Below, one piece after another: positions 18,053-29,842 of a stretch of 64,000 nucleotides of DNA. The notes below the pieces were generated by a model. The model was not told the DNA's origin. It saw only the letters and a list, made by a program, of their open reading frames with translations, and did not search any database. The stretch's first letter is position 1, and each line of letters opens with the position of its first letter. The position numbers were made by a program, and so were the translations under genes. Source of the DNA: Shewanella eurypsychrophilus (GTDB lineage: Bacteria; Pseudomonadota; Gammaproteobacteria; Enterobacterales; Shewanellaceae); the NCBI RefSeq assembly GCF_007004545.3, contig NZ_CP045503.2, positions 1,520,501-1,584,500 of the forward strand, read 5' to 3'.

Positions 18053-20110
18053 ATGCATATGCATATGCAAATGACCTTACAGCTTTTAGTATTTTTTGTG
18101 GTAGCGATAATATTAGGGATCGTGTTACGCAGGCTATTGAAAAATACGGCAATCCCATATTCAGTAGCCTTATTGGTGCTGGGGATGTTGATTGGCTCAG
18201 TGTTAGATTATGAAGTCGATACTCCCTTCCTACACGAACTAAAATCTTCTTTCGAGCTGGCTAGCCAACTCGATGCCAATTTAATCATGTTTATTTTTTT
18301 GCCGGCATTGGTGTTTGAATCTGCATTTTCATTAGAAGTGCACCTATTTAAGCGCATGTTCTCTCAAATAGCCCTACTGGCTATCCCAGGAATGGTGCTG
18401 TGTACCGTGATCACCGCCTTGTTAAGTCTTAGCGTGTTACCTTGGCATTGGTCTGTGGGTACCGCCTTGATGTTTGGTGCGATTGTCAGCGCTACAGACC
18501 CGGTTGCCGTGGTTTCCTTACTAAAAGAGATGTGCTCACGAGCCAGACTACAAACGCTCATTGAGGGAGAGTCTTTGCTCAATGACGGTACCGCAATTGT
18601 CTTGTTTACCTTGTTCATGGGGCTAGCGACTCAGGCTCAGGCCGAGTTAAGTTTCACCCATGTGGTAGGCGAGTTTACTCGGGTTGTTAGCATCGGTGTG
18701 CTCATCGGCGCTGTTGTCGCGGCAATCAGTCTGATGTTTATCGGTTCCTTGTTTAACGACAGCCTGATAGAAATCGCGTTGACTCTGGTTTTACCCTATC
18801 TGGTATTTTATCTGTCTGAGCATGTGTTTCATGCTTCGGGTGTAGTGAGTGTGGTCACCCTGGCACTCATCTACGCGGGCCCAGGTCGAACACGGTTTTC
18901 CCCTGAGGTGATGGAGCATCTGCGTCACTTTTGGCACACACTATCTTATCTGTTTAATACCTTGATCTTTATCTTAGTGGGATTAGTGATCTCTACTCGA
19001 TTAGGCCTTGAGGATTTAGCTAACTGGCAGTATTTAGCGGTGATCTTTGCCGGAATATTAGTTATCAGGACCATGGTGATCGTCGGATTTATGCCGATCC
19101 TAGCCAGAATAGGCATAGGTTTGACCAAGGAGAAATCAATTGTCTTGATTTGGGGGGGGCTGCGGGGGGCAGTCTCTTTAGCATTGGCATTAATCGTGGC
19201 AACCAACGAGTCCTTGGATATTCAATTAAGGGATCAAGTGCTGTTTCTCACCGCGGGTATCGTGGTACTCACCATAGTGGTCAATGGATCCAGTATGCGG
19301 TTTGTGATGGCAAAACTTGGACTCGATAAGTTGCCCAAAGCCAAGCAGAAGACCTTTGCTAAGGTGCAGCATAAGATCTCAGATGAAATGGTCAAGGTGA
19401 GGGAGAGCCTTAAACAAGATGAACACCTGAAGGCTGTTAATTGGCTGGCAGTAGATCGCAATATTGTCACAGTAGCGATGCCCTATGAAGAGGAAGAGAG
19501 TATCGATACTCAGGTGGAATACCAGAGAAAGCTGCTGGAATCGGAGCGGCAATTTTACTGGAATCAATTTGCCAAAGGCTTACTCAGCCAAGATGCCACT
19601 CATATCTTAATCGGTGCGATAGAGAAGGCGTTAGATGGCACGCCGCAGATCTGGCCAAGACCCTCTATCGCTAAGCATTGGCAGATCCCGAAGTGGGCTA
19701 ATCAGTGTGCAAATATGCCTCTTATCGGCTCTTATGCTCGAGCAGCGAGTTATAAGCAGCATGTGATTACTTTCGAGAGTGCCAGAGGCTTGTTTGAGGC
19801 GAGCGCTTATATTCTTGAACTTGCGCCTAGTCTGTCCTTAGAGGCCGAGCAGTTAGAGACAGCCTTGGAGCAGATGACCTTAGTCAATCAATTTGCCGAT
19901 AATACCTTAAATGATTTTCGTAAGGGTTCACCACATTTAGTGGAGCGGGTTGAGTCCTATCTTGCCTTAAGAATATTACTCAATACCGAGCGTAAGAAGA
20001 TCCAAGAGTTGACCCATGAGGGCATCATTTCGGAAGTCGATGCCGAGAAGCTGATTGAAGAAGTAGAGCTAAAAATGCATGAGAGTAAGAAACAGAGCCG
20101 ATTAATTTAA
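18053..20110 (+). CDS. CPA1-family Na+(K+)/H+ antiporter
   Basis: An inner-membrane monovalent cation/proton antiporter of 685 residues. The N-terminal half (to about residue 425) has 12 or so hydrophobic helices with family motifs GAIVSATDPVAVVSLLKEM and EGESLLNDGTAIVLF, which include the ion-binding Asp. A later helix has WGGLRGAVSLALAL. The C-terminal 260 residues are cytoplasmic and helical, probably regulatory. The start is uncertain: four ATGs lie in the first 21 bases (MHMHMQM) with no clear Shine-Dalgarno site. It is monocistronic and ends at a terminator at 20148. Confidence 0.92.
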   Translation: MHMHMQMTLQLLVFFVVAIILGIVLRRLLKNTAIPYSVALLVLGMLIGSVLDYEVDTPFLHELKSSFELASQLDANLIMFIFLPALVFESAFSLEVHLFKRMFSQIALLAIPGMVLCTVITALLSLSVLPWHWSVGTALMFGAIVSATDPVAVVSLLKEMCSRARLQTLIEGESLLNDGTAIVLFTLFMGLATQAQAELSFTHVVGEFTRVVSIGVLIGAVVAAISLMFIGSLFNDSLIEIALTLVLPYLVFYLSEHVFHASGVVSVVTLALIYAGPGRTRFSPEVMEHLRHFWHTLSYLFNTLIFILVGLVISTRLGLEDLANWQYLAVIFAGILVIRTMVIVGFMPILARIGIGLTKEKSIVLIWGGLRGAVSLALALIVATNESLDIQLRDQVLFLTAGIVVLTIVVNGSSMRFVMAKLGLDKLPKAKQKTFAKVQHKISDEMVKVRESLKQDEHLKAVNWLAVDRNIVTVAMPYEEEESIDTQVEYQRKLLESERQFYWNQFAKGLLSQDATHILIGAIEKALDGTPQIWPRPSIAKHWQIPKWANQCANMPLIGSYARAASYKQHVITFESARGLFEASAYILELAPSLSLEAEQLETALEQMTLVNQFADNTLNDFRKGSPHLVERVESYLALRILLNTERKKIQELTHEGIISEVDAEKLIEEVELKMHESKKQSRLI

Positions 20111-20147
20111 TAAGTCATCTGTAGTGATGAGGTCGATAACTAAAGAA

Positions 20148-20183
20148 GAAGGCCCGCAAACTCTAACGAGCTAGCGGGCCTTC
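20148..20183 (+). terminator. Hairpin terminator after the antiporter gene
   Basis: A 10 bp stem, GAAGGCCCGC with GCGGGCCTTC, encloses a 16-base loop. The U-tract is poor, so efficiency is uncertain. Confidence 0.65.
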
Positions 20184-20361
20184 ACGTTTGCTGATTCTTT
20201 GCAGGGAAAAAGCTAACTGTCACTACTTTATAACAAGTGTATAGATGTTTGCTAGAGATGAGTCACAAATTTACCATCTCGAGCAACTAACCCTATATAT
20301 TTACTATGATATTGATTAGTTTTTATATGTATCTTTATTTGTCTGGTTTCTCCTGCAACAA

Positions 20362-20389
20362 AAAGCCCAAGCAGTTAGGCTTGGGCTTT
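20362..20389 (-). terminator. Rho-independent terminator of the alcohol dehydrogenase gene
   Basis: An 11 bp stem, AAAGCCCAAGC with GCTTGGGCTTT, and a 6-base loop. On the minus strand it is followed by a TTTTTG run. It lies 46 bp beyond the alcohol dehydrogenase stop codon. Confidence 0.88.
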
Positions 20390-20434
20390 GATGTATTGGG
20401 CACTGTACCAGTGCTTTATCTAGCGCGGCTAGAA

Positions 20435-21583
20435 TTAGAGTGCATTGGTGAATATTTGGCAGATCTCTTCATGTGTTGCTTGCTTCGGGTTAGTGAAGCC
20501 ACATGCATCTTTAAGGGCGTTATCAGCCAGTGTTGGAATATCCTCAGCTTTGACACCAAGAAGCGTTAAGTTCTCGGGGATCTTGACTGCAATTGAAAGT
20601 GCTTTGATGGCGTCAATCGCTGCTGCCGCCCCTTGCTCATCACTCATTGCCGCGACATCTACTCCCATCGCTTTAGCGACATCTTTGAGACGAGGTGCTG
20701 CGACTTGCGCATTGTACTGCTGAACATGAGGCAGTAAGAGGGCATTACATACACCGTGTGGAAGGTCGTAGAAGCCCCCTAGTTGGTGCGCCATAGCATG
20801 GACATAACCTAAGCTTGCATTGTTAAATGCCATACCGGCGAGGAATTGTGCATAAGCCATTTGATCACGTGCTTCGATATTCTGGCCGTTATCGACAGCC
20901 TCTGCGAGGTTCGCTTTAACTAGCTCGATGGCCTTGATAGCACAAGCGTCAGTAATTGGGTTCGCAGCAATAGAAACATAAGCTTCGATGGCGTGAGTCA
21001 GTGCATCCATACCGGTAGCGGCGGTGAGCCCTGCGGGTTTTGCCAGCATCAACTCAGGATCATTGACCGATAAGATAGGCGTCGTGTGTTTATCCACGAT
21101 AGCCATTTTAATATGTCGGGACTCATCTGTGATAATACAAAAACGTGTCATTTCACTGGCAGTGCCAGCTGTGGTATTGATAGCAACTAGTGGAAGTTGT
21201 GGCTTAGCTGACATGTCCAGACCTTCATAGTCTTTGATGCTGCCGCCATTGGTTGCAACTAGGGCAATACCCTTAGCACAGTCATGTGGAGAGCCACCGC
21301 CAAGAGAGACAACAAAGTCACAATCATGCTTTCTAAGCTGTTCAAGACCGGCTTCAACATTACCTGAAGTTGGGTTCGGTTGAACGCCGTCGAAAATGGT
21401 GACTATGATACCTGCAGCACCTAACTTCTCAGCTACTTGACCGACTAAGCCTATTTCGACCAAAGGCTTATCGGTTACGATGAGCGCACGCTTAAAGCCC
21501 AATGTCTTGATATCACCTATAGCCTCATCGACAGCGTCTTTACCTAACACATTGACAGATGGGATAAAAAATTTTGCAGCCAT
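20435..21583 (-). CDS. Iron-containing alcohol dehydrogenase
   Basis: A group III NAD-dependent alcohol dehydrogenase of 382 residues, cytoplasmic. The nucleotide-binding loop is [19 protein letters not shown] (about residues 93-111). Metal-ligand regions are [14 protein letters not shown] and [20 protein letters not shown], with the usual His residues. It resembles Zymomonas AdhB and E. coli YiaY/FucO; substrate could be ethanol or another short-chain alcohol. The start at 21583 has AAAGGTGA at good spacing. The frame extends 20 codons further upstream without support. Confidence 0.92.
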   Translation of the reverse strand: MAAKFFIPSVNVLGKDAVDEAIGDIKTLGFKRALIVTDKPLVEIGLVGQVAEKLGAAGIIVTIFDGVQPNPTSGNVEAGLEQLRKHDCDFVVSLGGGSPHDCAKGIALVATNGGSIKDYEGLDMSAKPQLPLVAINTTAGTASEMTRFCIITDESRHIKMAIVDKHTTPILSVNDPELMLAKPAGLTAATGMDALTHAIEAYVSIAANPITDACAIKAIELVKANLAEAVDNGQNIEARDQMAYAQFLAGMAFNNASLGYVHAMAHQLGGFYDLPHGVCNALLLPHVQQYNAQVAAPRLKDVAKAMGVDVAAMSDEQGAAAAIDAIKALSIAVKIPENLTLLGVKAEDIPTLADNALKDACGFTNPKQATHEEICQIFTNAL

Positions 21584-21796
21584 AAAATCACCTTTATGCT
21601 TGAATGTTAAAGTTGTTATCTTTTCTGGTAACCAAATTACCAATCTTGTTTAGTGAAAGGTGTGATCTGACTCTAAAAAGTGGATGAACTCGGGGAAAAA
21701 GTGTCAGAAACTTAGAGCTACACGACTAAATCTGTAAATTTATGACAAAGGTAGTGAATTAGTCTGTCATTGATTACATCGGCAATGGAGGAAGGC

Positions 21797-23677
21797 TTAC
21801 ACGGTGAACTTATTGAGTAGCAACTGCTGCTGTTTTACTTCTTCGATAAGTTGAATATTAGACTCTATTTGGTTCTGTGAGAACTCGCCGACACTGGTAC
21901 TGATATCATTGATGTTGTTGGTATTAAGGTTTATTTCTTCGGCGACCACACTCTGCTCCTCGATGGCTGCTGCTATTTGAATGTTTCTATCCATGATCTC
22001 TTTAACCGAACTTGATATGACATCCAGTGCATCGTTAGCGGTGGCAGCATGCTCAACGCAGATCTCTGCTTTTTCTTTGCTTTCTTGCATGGCTGCTTGT
22101 ACTTGAGAGGAAGCTGATTGAATTTGCTCTATGGTGGTCTTAATTTCTGTGGTGGACTCCTGAGTTCGAGAAGCGAGCGTTCGGACTTCATCGGCAACAA
22201 CGGCAAAACCCCGTCCTTGTTCACCCGCCCGCGCCGCTTCAATTGCTGCGTTAAGTGCGAGTAGGTTGGTCTGCTCGGCTATCCCGTTGATGACAGACAG
22301 TACTTGTTCTATGTTGGTGCTGTATTCGGCGAGTTGATCACTAACGCCTTGTGAAACGGTAATGGTGCTGGATAGCTGGTTAATATAATCGGAAGTTTCA
22401 GTAAAGGTTATTTGACTCTGTTCGGTTCGTTCATTGACTGCCGTGATAGAACTTGCTGCGTCTTGTGCACTACTGGCTATATCCGCAGAGGTTGCCGTCA
22501 TTTCATTCATTGCTGTGGCTAGTCCTTCAATCAGAGACTTTTGCTCCATGAGCTGCTCACCGGATTGCACCGCCAGATGTCTGGAGATATTGCTATTATC
22601 GACCGCTAAATTGGCTTTGTCTTTGATATCTATGACGAGCTGCTGCATTGAGGTTAAGAAGAGGTTGAAGTTCGTTGCCACAGCGCCACATTCATCATCA
22701 CTCTTAATGGCTAACCTTTGGGTAAGATCGCCATCGCCAGATGCGATATTGGCTATGGCATTTTCTAGTTCATTGAGCGGCATAAGTAATTTTTTTGCGA
22801 GCTTTCTCAGTATAAAAATACAGATGATAATACTGATTATGGCGAACAGGGCTGTTCTTTGGGTTAAGTCTGTTAGCGATTGATAAACTTTATCTTTGTC
22901 GAGTAATACGGCCAAATACCAATTCATACCGCTGGCCTTTTCTAGCGGGTAAAAATACAAGAGTTTGTCGGTTCCATCATGTTCAACTTCTATGATCTTC
23001 TTGCTATTACTCGGGGAGTGCAGATAAATATCTTGCGTGTTTTTATTGTTCAGCTCCCCGATAGGGTGAGTGATAATATTGCCATTCTCATCACTAATAA
23101 AAGCGAGCCCAGTGCCATCGAAGTTGATGGTATTTACCGTTTTGGCAATGGTATCTAAACTTAAGTCTCCGCCTAATACGGCCCTAAATTCGCCTTTGTT
23201 TTGGACGTTTGTGACGATAGACAGCAGAAGCTCATTGGTTGCTGCGTCTTTATAAGGTGCAGTGAATACGATTCCCGATTGGTTTTTGGCCAGCTTGTAC
23301 CAAGGCTTTTCTCTAAAGTCTACATTTGGTGGGTTCTGTCTGTTGGGGTTGTTTGAACGTAAACCTGTTTCCGTATCTAGTGTGCCGAAAACGAGTAAGA
23401 AATCATTTTTTATTGCCGCTAACTCTAACCCTTGCTGAAATCTGGTATCGGAATAATTATTTTCAATCATACTTTTTAAAAGGTTTATTTGAGAACTTTT
23501 TCCGCTAAGCCAGTTGCTTATTCCTGTCGCGAGTAAAGAAGCATTATCTTCGATATAGGCCTGGGTTTTTTCCTCTAAGGTGTTCTTAACAGCGATATCG
23601 GTAGATATTGAAAGTAAGGAAACGAGTATCAAGATGACGACACCAGAGGCTACAGAAAATTTTGTTCTGATTTTCAT
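21797..23677 (-). CDS. Methyl-accepting chemotaxis protein with dCache sensor
   Basis: A transmembrane chemoreceptor of 626 residues. TM1 (about 7-29) and TM2 (about 275-297) flank a periplasmic double-Cache domain. That domain contains [13 protein letters not shown] and a distal GGDLSLD, partly matching the amino-acid-binding dCache motif; the first aromatic ligand appears changed. HAMP follows TM2, then a cytoplasmic signalling domain with hairpin tip [20 protein letters not shown]. The C-terminus lacks an obvious NWETF-like CheR tether. It couples ligand binding to CheA/CheW. Ligand unknown. Confidence 0.93.
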   Translation of the reverse strand: MKIRTKFSVASGVVILILVSLLSISTDIAVKNTLEEKTQAYIEDNASLLATGISNWLSGKSSQINLLKSMIENNYSDTRFQQGLELAAIKNDFLLVFGTLDTETGLRSNNPNRQNPPNVDFREKPWYKLAKNQSGIVFTAPYKDAATNELLLSIVTNVQNKGEFRAVLGGDLSLDTIAKTVNTINFDGTGLAFISDENGNIITHPIGELNNKNTQDIYLHSPSNSKKIIEVEHDGTDKLLYFYPLEKASGMNWYLAVLLDKDKVYQSLTDLTQRTALFAIISIIICIFILRKLAKKLLMPLNELENAIANIASGDGDLTQRLAIKSDDECGAVATNFNLFLTSMQQLVIDIKDKANLAVDNSNISRHLAVQSGEQLMEQKSLIEGLATAMNEMTATSADIASSAQDAASSITAVNERTEQSQITFTETSDYINQLSSTITVSQGVSDQLAEYSTNIEQVLSVINGIAEQTNLLALNAAIEAARAGEQGRGFAVVADEVRTLASRTQESTTEIKTTIEQIQSASSQVQAAMQESKEKAEICVEHAATANDALDVISSSVKEIMDRNIQIAAAIEEQSVVAEEINLNTNNINDISTSVGEFSQNQIESNIQLIEEVKQQQLLLNKFTV

Positions 23678-23802
23678 TGTATCGATTCCTAGTTGAGCAG
23701 GGTGGGCGTAAACGAATATAAATAAGCTGATAACCTCTGGGCTTTATGTTCAAAAGTATAGTCTATACTTTTTCTATCGCCTGCTTACATGGGTTAGGTT
23801 TT

Positions 23803-24972
23803 ATGCGAAGTATATTTCTGATTATCCTTATCTTTACGTTTTTCTCTGTGACCCCCTTTAATGTGGTGGCTGCAGATTCAGATACCAGCTTAGAGATGTT
23901 GAAGCGGCAAATAGAGCAACTTCAGCAGCAAGTGTTAGCGCTTGAGAAGGCTCAGCAAGCCCAAGAGACTGAAAAGGCCAAGCAAGCTAGTTTGGCTAAG
24001 CAAGTAACAAAAGTCGAAGAGGCCGAGCCTTCCACCATGCCTGAAAAACCACTCAATAATACTTTAAGTGTCTATGCCACCATGCGGCCCACTTTCGGCT
24101 ATTTTGATGAAGATGCTGAAACCTTCTGGGATGTTCGGGATGCACTTTCCCGTGCAGGGATAAAAGCAACCAATGAGTTTATGCCGGGTTGGACTGCTGA
24201 GTTACATGGTGAGTGGGGAATTGATCTCTCTAATAATGGAGACTTTGGCACAGCTAGGAAAGCCTATGTCGCAGTCGGTGGTCCCTATGGTCGAGTCGCA
24301 GTGGGTAAACAGAGACCGCCACAATACCTGCTAATCGCCGAGTATGTGGATATTTTCAACCATGCAAATAGTCCCTTCTCTTATGATGCAGAAGGTATTT
24401 TCTTCGTCAATAATATGGTCACATATCGACTTCAAACTGGTGGGTTTAGTTGGCTCGCAGCATCTCAATTTGATGGAGATAGCGGCAGTAATGGTGCCGA
24501 CTTGGTGAACTTAGGTTTAGGTTATGACCAAGGTGGCTTTCATGGTGCTGTGACCTATCTAATGCAAGATAATATCGATGGTAATTTTACAGCGGGGAAA
24601 GATGAGGTTTGGGCGGTATCTTTAGCTCAAGATTTTAATAATGGATTATATTTAGCCGCTGCCTATCAAGACAAAAGTTACCAAAGGGATACCATTTCTC
24701 AAGACCGTAGTGGCCACACTCTCGATGTCTCCACGGCTTATCGAATTAGCGAGCAGTTCAGAGTGAAGCTAGGTTATTTTGATTTTGACGATGGTCGAGG
24801 AGTGCTGTTGAGTCAAAGGTATGATGGGTATAACACTACTCTAGAGTGGCTACCCGATGACAATCTACGATTCCATCTCGAGTATTTGACCAAAGATTAT
24901 GATTACCTAAATGACTTTGACTCATGGAGTATAGGTTTTAGATATGACTTCGCTAAAGATTGGCAGTTTTAA
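23803..24972 (+). CDS. Outer-membrane porin with N-terminal coiled coil
   Basis: About 389 residues from the chosen start, which gives a signal peptide (MRSIFLIILIFTFFSVTPF...VVAA). The frame extends 19 codons upstream, but that puts non-signal residues in front. After the signal lies a Gln/Glu/Lys-rich coiled coil (EMLKRQIEQLQQQVLALEKA), typical of trimeric porins such as DcaP-like proteins. A beta-rich region follows and the C-terminus ends in Phe (AKDWQF), the outer-membrane barrel insertion signal. Substrate unknown. It is divergent from the chemoreceptor gene. Confidence 0.82.
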   Translation: MRSIFLIILIFTFFSVTPFNVVAADSDTSLEMLKRQIEQLQQQVLALEKAQQAQETEKAKQASLAKQVTKVEEAEPSTMPEKPLNNTLSVYATMRPTFGYFDEDAETFWDVRDALSRAGIKATNEFMPGWTAELHGEWGIDLSNNGDFGTARKAYVAVGGPYGRVAVGKQRPPQYLLIAEYVDIFNHANSPFSYDAEGIFFVNNMVTYRLQTGGFSWLAASQFDGDSGSNGADLVNLGLGYDQGGFHGAVTYLMQDNIDGNFTAGKDEVWAVSLAQDFNNGLYLAAAYQDKSYQRDTISQDRSGHTLDVSTAYRISEQFRVKLGYFDFDDGRGVLLSQRYDGYNTTLEWLPDDNLRFHLEYLTKDYDYLNDFDSWSIGFRYDFAKDWQF

Positions 24973-25301
24973 CCTGTTTTAAGCGCCTTAATAGCCGAAT
25001 CAAGATGCTGTTGTTGAATCATCGCTTGTGGATCTTAATGATTCGGCTGTGCAATAAGTGTGCGGCTATAGTCTGATAACTTTCTATTTTACCCTACTAG
25101 CACTTCTATATATTACCAACTGCAATCAATATAAGTTATTGATACTTATTTGCAATAAACTGTCATCGTCTTGAAATAAATCTGTCTTCATACTGTTACT
25201 TTTCATTGGCATGGTTAGTGCCTGGTAATGAATAGCAATAATTCATTAGTGAAAAGTTGGTTGAGAGCTAAATTTGCTCTTTAAACACAAGGAAGACAGG
25301 T
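24973..25301. other. Intergenic region before the glycogen operon
   Basis: About 330 bp. An inverted repeat (AGCCGAATCA 24993-25002, TGATTCGGCT 25039-25048) could fold after the porin gene but has no U-tract. The rest is AT-rich and should hold the promoter of the malQ-glg operon. I could not assign convincing promoter hexamers. Confidence 0.45.
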
Positions 25302-27473
25302 ATGGGGCTTGATAAGTTACTGTATTTGCAAGGTGTTGGCGCTGAGTTTATCAATTGCCATGGGCAAGATGTCACTATTCCGGCCGAAGATAGGCAAGGT
25401 GTATTGGCCTGTATGCTTGATGCATTGGGTGAAATAGAGTCAACGTCTGAAGCAAAGGTCGATATAGAGAGGAGGGTATTGCAACTCGATGCAAAACCTT
25501 GGACTCAGTTGTTGCCTGGCTTTCAGCATACTGGGGTCGATAAGCCCCATCTTCACTTGTATTTACCTCGCTGCTATCAGAGCAGTATATGGATCAGGCT
25601 TCTCACCGAAACTGGTCAAGAGATTCATGCCGAACTTTTACCTGAGACCTTTGAAGTGATTGGAGATTATCACTTCGAAGAAACGACTTATTTAAACTAT
25701 AGGGTCTCGTTGAATGCGCTGAGTTCAGAGTTCGCTATTGAGCTTGGTTATCATCAGATTGAAGTATCACTTTGTGATGGTTCTGTCACTGAAACTGGCA
25801 TCATTTTAGTGGCTCCAGCTCAAGCCTTTCAGTTTGCTAGTAATGGTCAATTACAGTCTTCAAATGAAACAAACAAGCAAGACGCTCGTTATTTCAATCC
25901 TGGGGAAAATAAGCGTCCTTGGGGCATTAGTATTCAGCTTTACTCACTGCGCTCAGAAGAACAGTGGGGGATAGGTGATTTTGGCGATCTGTCCACGCTT
26001 ATCGAAGTCATTGCGCTGCAAGGCGGTGATTTTATTCAACTTAACCCGCTACATGCTCTCAATCATCTTAACGCTGAATCTATCAGCCCTTATAGCCCAG
26101 ATGACAGAAGACGCCTTAACCCCTTGTATATTGATATCGCCAGTGTAGATGAGTATCAACATCTGGAGACTCAACGACTCGCTGGAGTGGTTAATGATAG
26201 AAAAAAAGTATTGAATCGTGGCAATTGGCTTAATTACGAGCAAACCATTGAGCTTAAATATCATATTTTTCACCAGTTATATGATGAGTTTTGTACCCAT
26301 GAGTTAATGATAAATAGCCCAAGGGCGCAGGAGTTCTTTCATTTTGTCGACTCCCAAGGCATTGATTTAGACTATTTCTCTGCTGAACTGGCCAGTCAGT
26401 CTCCAAAGGGGACCCCCCGCGATTCTAATTTCTATTGTTATCTGCAATTTGTTGCCGAAACACAGCTCGAAGCATGTCAGGCTAAAGCCAGAGCACTCGG
26501 CATGTCTATTGGTTTAATTCGTGATTTAGCCGTGGGCGCATCTCCTGACGGGGTAGAAGTCAGACAAAATAGACATGTGTTTTGCCTCAATGCGAGTATA
26601 GGTGCACCAGCAGATCCTTTTGCGCCACAAGGGCAAAACTGGGGTTTGACTCCTTTAGATCCCATTAAGCTTAAGCAAGATAACTATCGGCATTTTATTA
26701 CGATAGTAAGGCGCAACATGAATGCTTGTGGGGCGCTCAGGATCGATCATGTGATGGCCTTATTAAGATTGTGGTGGTGCCCAAACAATCCTGACCTAGG
26801 TTCTGGTGCCTATGTGTATTATCCAATTGAAACCTTACTCGCAATCATCTGCCTTGAGAGTCAGCGTGCTCAGTGCTGCGTCATAGGTGAAGACTTAGGC
26901 ATAGTGCCACCTGAGCTCAGTGGCTATTTGACTAAGGCTGGAATTTACTCAAATCAACTCTTCTACTTCAGCAAACACCCTGATCGTTTTCTACAGCCAG
27001 ATGAACATAAAACCCATAGCTTAATGATGCTCGCCAATCACGATGTTCCGACACTTGCCGCCTGGTGGTCAGCGAGCGATCTACACCTGCAGCGTCAACT
27101 TGAGTTACTTAACAGCGATGAAATTTTAGGTGTAGCACTAAACCAGCGAGAGAGAGATAAATTACAACTTATCTCTCTGTTTAATCAACATGATCTGCTG
27201 CCTGCAAATAGCAGTTTAAGTGAGTCGAACGAACTCAATTTTGAACAGGTGCTACATGCCTGGCTTCGATTAATAGCCAAGAGTCACTCGGTGCTATTGA
27301 GTGTGCAACTGTGCGATCTTGTGAGTGAGCGTCATAGCGTCAATATTCCAGGAACATGGAAGGAATACGCAAATTGGCAACGGCGCTTGCCATACACCTT
27401 GGATGAGATCGCTCTGTCGCCAAAGGTGAAACTGTTACTTAGAGAGATTGCATCAGAAAGATTTGTAACCTAA
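25302..27473 (+). CDS. malQ: 4-alpha-glucanotransferase (amylomaltase)
   Basis: A GH77 enzyme of 723 residues that transfers maltodextrin segments between glucans, cytoplasmic. Catalytic regions are RIDHVMALLRLWW (nucleophile Asp, about residue 480), VIGEDLGIVPPE (acid/base Glu, about 530) and ANHDVPTLAAWW (about 575). The N-terminal 190 residues are an extra domain as in E. coli MalQ. The start has AAGGAAGACAGGT upstream. It is the first gene of a six-gene co-directional cluster and lies 11 bp before glgB. Confidence 0.95.
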   Translation: MGLDKLLYLQGVGAEFINCHGQDVTIPAEDRQGVLACMLDALGEIESTSEAKVDIERRVLQLDAKPWTQLLPGFQHTGVDKPHLHLYLPRCYQSSIWIRLLTETGQEIHAELLPETFEVIGDYHFEETTYLNYRVSLNALSSEFAIELGYHQIEVSLCDGSVTETGIILVAPAQAFQFASNGQLQSSNETNKQDARYFNPGENKRPWGISIQLYSLRSEEQWGIGDFGDLSTLIEVIALQGGDFIQLNPLHALNHLNAESISPYSPDDRRRLNPLYIDIASVDEYQHLETQRLAGVVNDRKKVLNRGNWLNYEQTIELKYHIFHQLYDEFCTHELMINSPRAQEFFHFVDSQGIDLDYFSAELASQSPKGTPRDSNFYCYLQFVAETQLEACQAKARALGMSIGLIRDLAVGASPDGVEVRQNRHVFCLNASIGAPADPFAPQGQNWGLTPLDPIKLKQDNYRHFITIVRRNMNACGALRIDHVMALLRLWWCPNNPDLGSGAYVYYPIETLLAIICLESQRAQCCVIGEDLGIVPPELSGYLTKAGIYSNQLFYFSKHPDRFLQPDEHKTHSLMMLANHDVPTLAAWWSASDLHLQRQLELLNSDEILGVALNQRERDKLQLISLFNQHDLLPANSSLSESNELNFEQVLHAWLRLIAKSHSVLLSVQLCDLVSERHSVNIPGTWKEYANWQRRLPYTLDEIALSPKVKLLLREIASERFVT

Positions 27474-27484
27474 ATGGAAGATAA

Positions 27485-29842
27485 ATGATGACTCAAAATG
27501 TCCCTCACTTTCATCACGGCGCCGATGTTGCGCTGCTAAATGGTGAATATTGCGATGTGTTTTCCTTGTTAGGTATGCATCTAGTGGAAACCCCGAGTGA
27601 TACGCCGATAAAAAACACTAATGGCAAGCAAGCCAAAGCTAAATCGGTTCAGGTTAAAAAGCAGTTGGTGGTCCGCTGTTTATTACCCGGAGCCCTCAGT
27701 GTCGAGGTGCTTAACCTTAAGGATGGACGTAAACTTGCCAGCCTAGAACGCGTCAGTGAGACCGGTCTGTTTGCTGGGGTGATTGGCAGAAGAGTGAAAC
27801 CTTTTCTGTATAAGTTACGGGTCGAGTATCCCTTGAGCGTCGAAGAGATCATCGACCCCTATCAGTTTCCTAGCTTACTCAATCAAGATGACGTTTATCT
27901 GTTTGGTGAGGGGCACTTAGAGCAGGCGTATCATTTGTTGGGGGCGAGTTGGCAACAACATCAGGGCGTAGAGGGGGTGAATTTCTGTGTGTGGGCTCCA
28001 AATGCCAAGCGCGTGTCAGTGGTGGGAGACTTTAATCATTGGGACGGAGCTCGACATGTGATGCGCCAGCACTTAGCCAATGGTATATGGGAGATATTCA
28101 TTCCCCATGTCAATGAGCAAGCGCATTATAAGTTTGAGTTGATATCTGAGCATTGTGAGCGCATAGAGAAATCAGATCCCTATGCTAAAGCCATGCAAGC
28201 CGCACCGGGCAATGCTTCCTTGATCCCCCTTAAGCAAGAGTTTAACTGGCAAGACCAAGAGTGGTTGGCGTATCGAGAGGCTCAGCAATGGCATCACCAA
28301 GCCATCTCCACCTATGAGGTTCATCTTGCTTCTTGGCGACGTCAAGGGGATGAGGGTGAGTTTTATCTGAATTATCAAGAACTCATAGAGCAGCTGATCC
28401 CCTATGTCAAAGAGATGGGCTTTACTCATCTGCAGCTAATGCCCATCAGTGAATATCCTTTCGATGGCTCTTGGGGCTATCAGCCAGTGGGTCTATACGC
28501 ACCGACCCATAGATTCGGCGATGCATTAGGTTTAAAGGCCTTTGTCGATGCCTGTCATCGGGCGGGACTGGCCGTGATCTTGGACTGGGTGGCGGCACAT
28601 TTTCCCAAAGATCCCCATGGCTTGGCGCAGTTTGATGGCACTAGCTTGTACGAACATCAAGACCCCAGACGGGGCGAGCATCCTGACTGGGATACCTTGA
28701 TCTATAACTACGGCCGCGGCGAAGTACAAAGCTATCTGCTGAGTAATGCTTGCTATTGGCTCGATGAATTCCACTTCGATGGTCTGCGTATCGATGCCGT
28801 TTCCTCGATGTTATATCTAGATTACAGCCGCGAGCCCGGGCAGTGGCTGCCCAATGCTCAGGGAGGCCGTGAAAATCTGGAGGCGATTAGCTTCCTGCAG
28901 AGCCTTAACCAGCGTTTATATCAGGCATTTCCTGGGATCGTGATGATCGCCGAAGAATCTACGGCCTGGCCGGGGGTGACTAAGCGGGTCGATGAGTCCG
29001 GCTTAGGTTTTGGCTTCAAGTGGAATATGGGCTGGATGAACGACAGCCTGCGCTACCTAGGGCGAGATCCCATTCACAGGAACCATCATCATAACGAGCT
29101 GACTTTTAGCTTGATGTATTGTTTCAGCGAGCAATTTATCTTGTCTCTGAGTCACGATGAGGTGGTTCATGGCAAGGGGTCATTGCTGCACAAGGTGCCG
29201 GGTGATGATTGGCAGAAGTTTGCCAGCCTACGGGCATATTTTGGCTTCATGTGGGGACACCCAGGTAAGAAGCTGATGTTTATGGGCAATGAGTTCGGCC
29301 AAAGAGACGAGTGGAGCCACGAGCGGAGCCTAGATTGGCATCTGCTGCAGTATGCGCCCCATCAAGGGTTGCAGGCCTGGGTGAAAGATCTTAATCACCT
29401 GTATCTAAGCCAGCCTTCGCTTTACAGCCAAGATACTCAGGCTGATAAGTTTCAATGGCTCGATTGCGATAATGACCAGGCGAGTGTGTTTAGTTTTGTT
29501 CGTTATGGCGAGTCTGCTGACGAGCACCTGATATTTGTCGTCAATATGACGCCTCAGGTTCACCATGGTTTTCGTATCGGCTTGCCATTGGGCACCGAAT
29601 ACCGAGAGCTGCTCAATAGCGATAGTGAGTATTATGGTGGCAGTGGGGTGGGGAATACTGGGGTGATATTGGCCGAGGAGTTGCCATATCAAAACCTGGC
29701 TTATAGTAGTCAAATCACTGTGCCGCCTCTGGGGTGCTTAGTGTTATCGTCGGCTCAATTAACACGCGACTCAGACGCGAATTCAGCGACTCGCTTAGCC
29801 ATAGGGTCAGCGAAGACTGGTGAGCAAGATGAAGCTCTCTAA
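27485..29842 (+). CDS. glgB: 1,4-alpha-glucan branching enzyme
   Basis: A GH13 enzyme of 785 residues that makes alpha-1,6 branches in glycogen. An N1 domain and a CBM48 domain (about 155-260) precede the catalytic barrel. GH13 regions are [12 protein letters not shown] (about 365), [13 protein letters not shown] (nucleophile Asp, about 437), IAEEST (Glu, about 490) and [14 protein letters not shown] (transition-state Asp, about 557). It is slightly longer than E. coli GlgB at its N-terminus. Its 3' end overlaps the glgX start, indicating translational coupling. Confidence 0.96.
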   Translation: MMTQNVPHFHHGADVALLNGEYCDVFSLLGMHLVETPSDTPIKNTNGKQAKAKSVQVKKQLVVRCLLPGALSVEVLNLKDGRKLASLERVSETGLFAGVIGRRVKPFLYKLRVEYPLSVEEIIDPYQFPSLLNQDDVYLFGEGHLEQAYHLLGASWQQHQGVEGVNFCVWAPNAKRVSVVGDFNHWDGARHVMRQHLANGIWEIFIPHVNEQAHYKFELISEHCERIEKSDPYAKAMQAAPGNASLIPLKQEFNWQDQEWLAYREAQQWHHQAISTYEVHLASWRRQGDEGEFYLNYQELIEQLIPYVKEMGFTHLQLMPISEYPFDGSWGYQPVGLYAPTHRFGDALGLKAFVDACHRAGLAVILDWVAAHFPKDPHGLAQFDGTSLYEHQDPRRGEHPDWDTLIYNYGRGEVQSYLLSNACYWLDEFHFDGLRIDAVSSMLYLDYSREPGQWLPNAQGGRENLEAISFLQSLNQRLYQAFPGIVMIAEESTAWPGVTKRVDESGLGFGFKWNMGWMNDSLRYLGRDPIHRNHHHNELTFSLMYCFSEQFILSLSHDEVVHGKGSLLHKVPGDDWQKFASLRAYFGFMWGHPGKKLMFMGNEFGQRDEWSHERSLDWHLLQYAPHQGLQAWVKDLNHLYLSQPSLYSQDTQADKFQWLDCDNDQASVFSFVRYGESADEHLIFVVNMTPQVHHGFRIGLPLGTEYRELLNSDSEYYGGSGVGNTGVILAEELPYQNLAYSSQITVPPLGCLVLSSAQLTRDSDANSATRLAIGSAKTGEQDEAL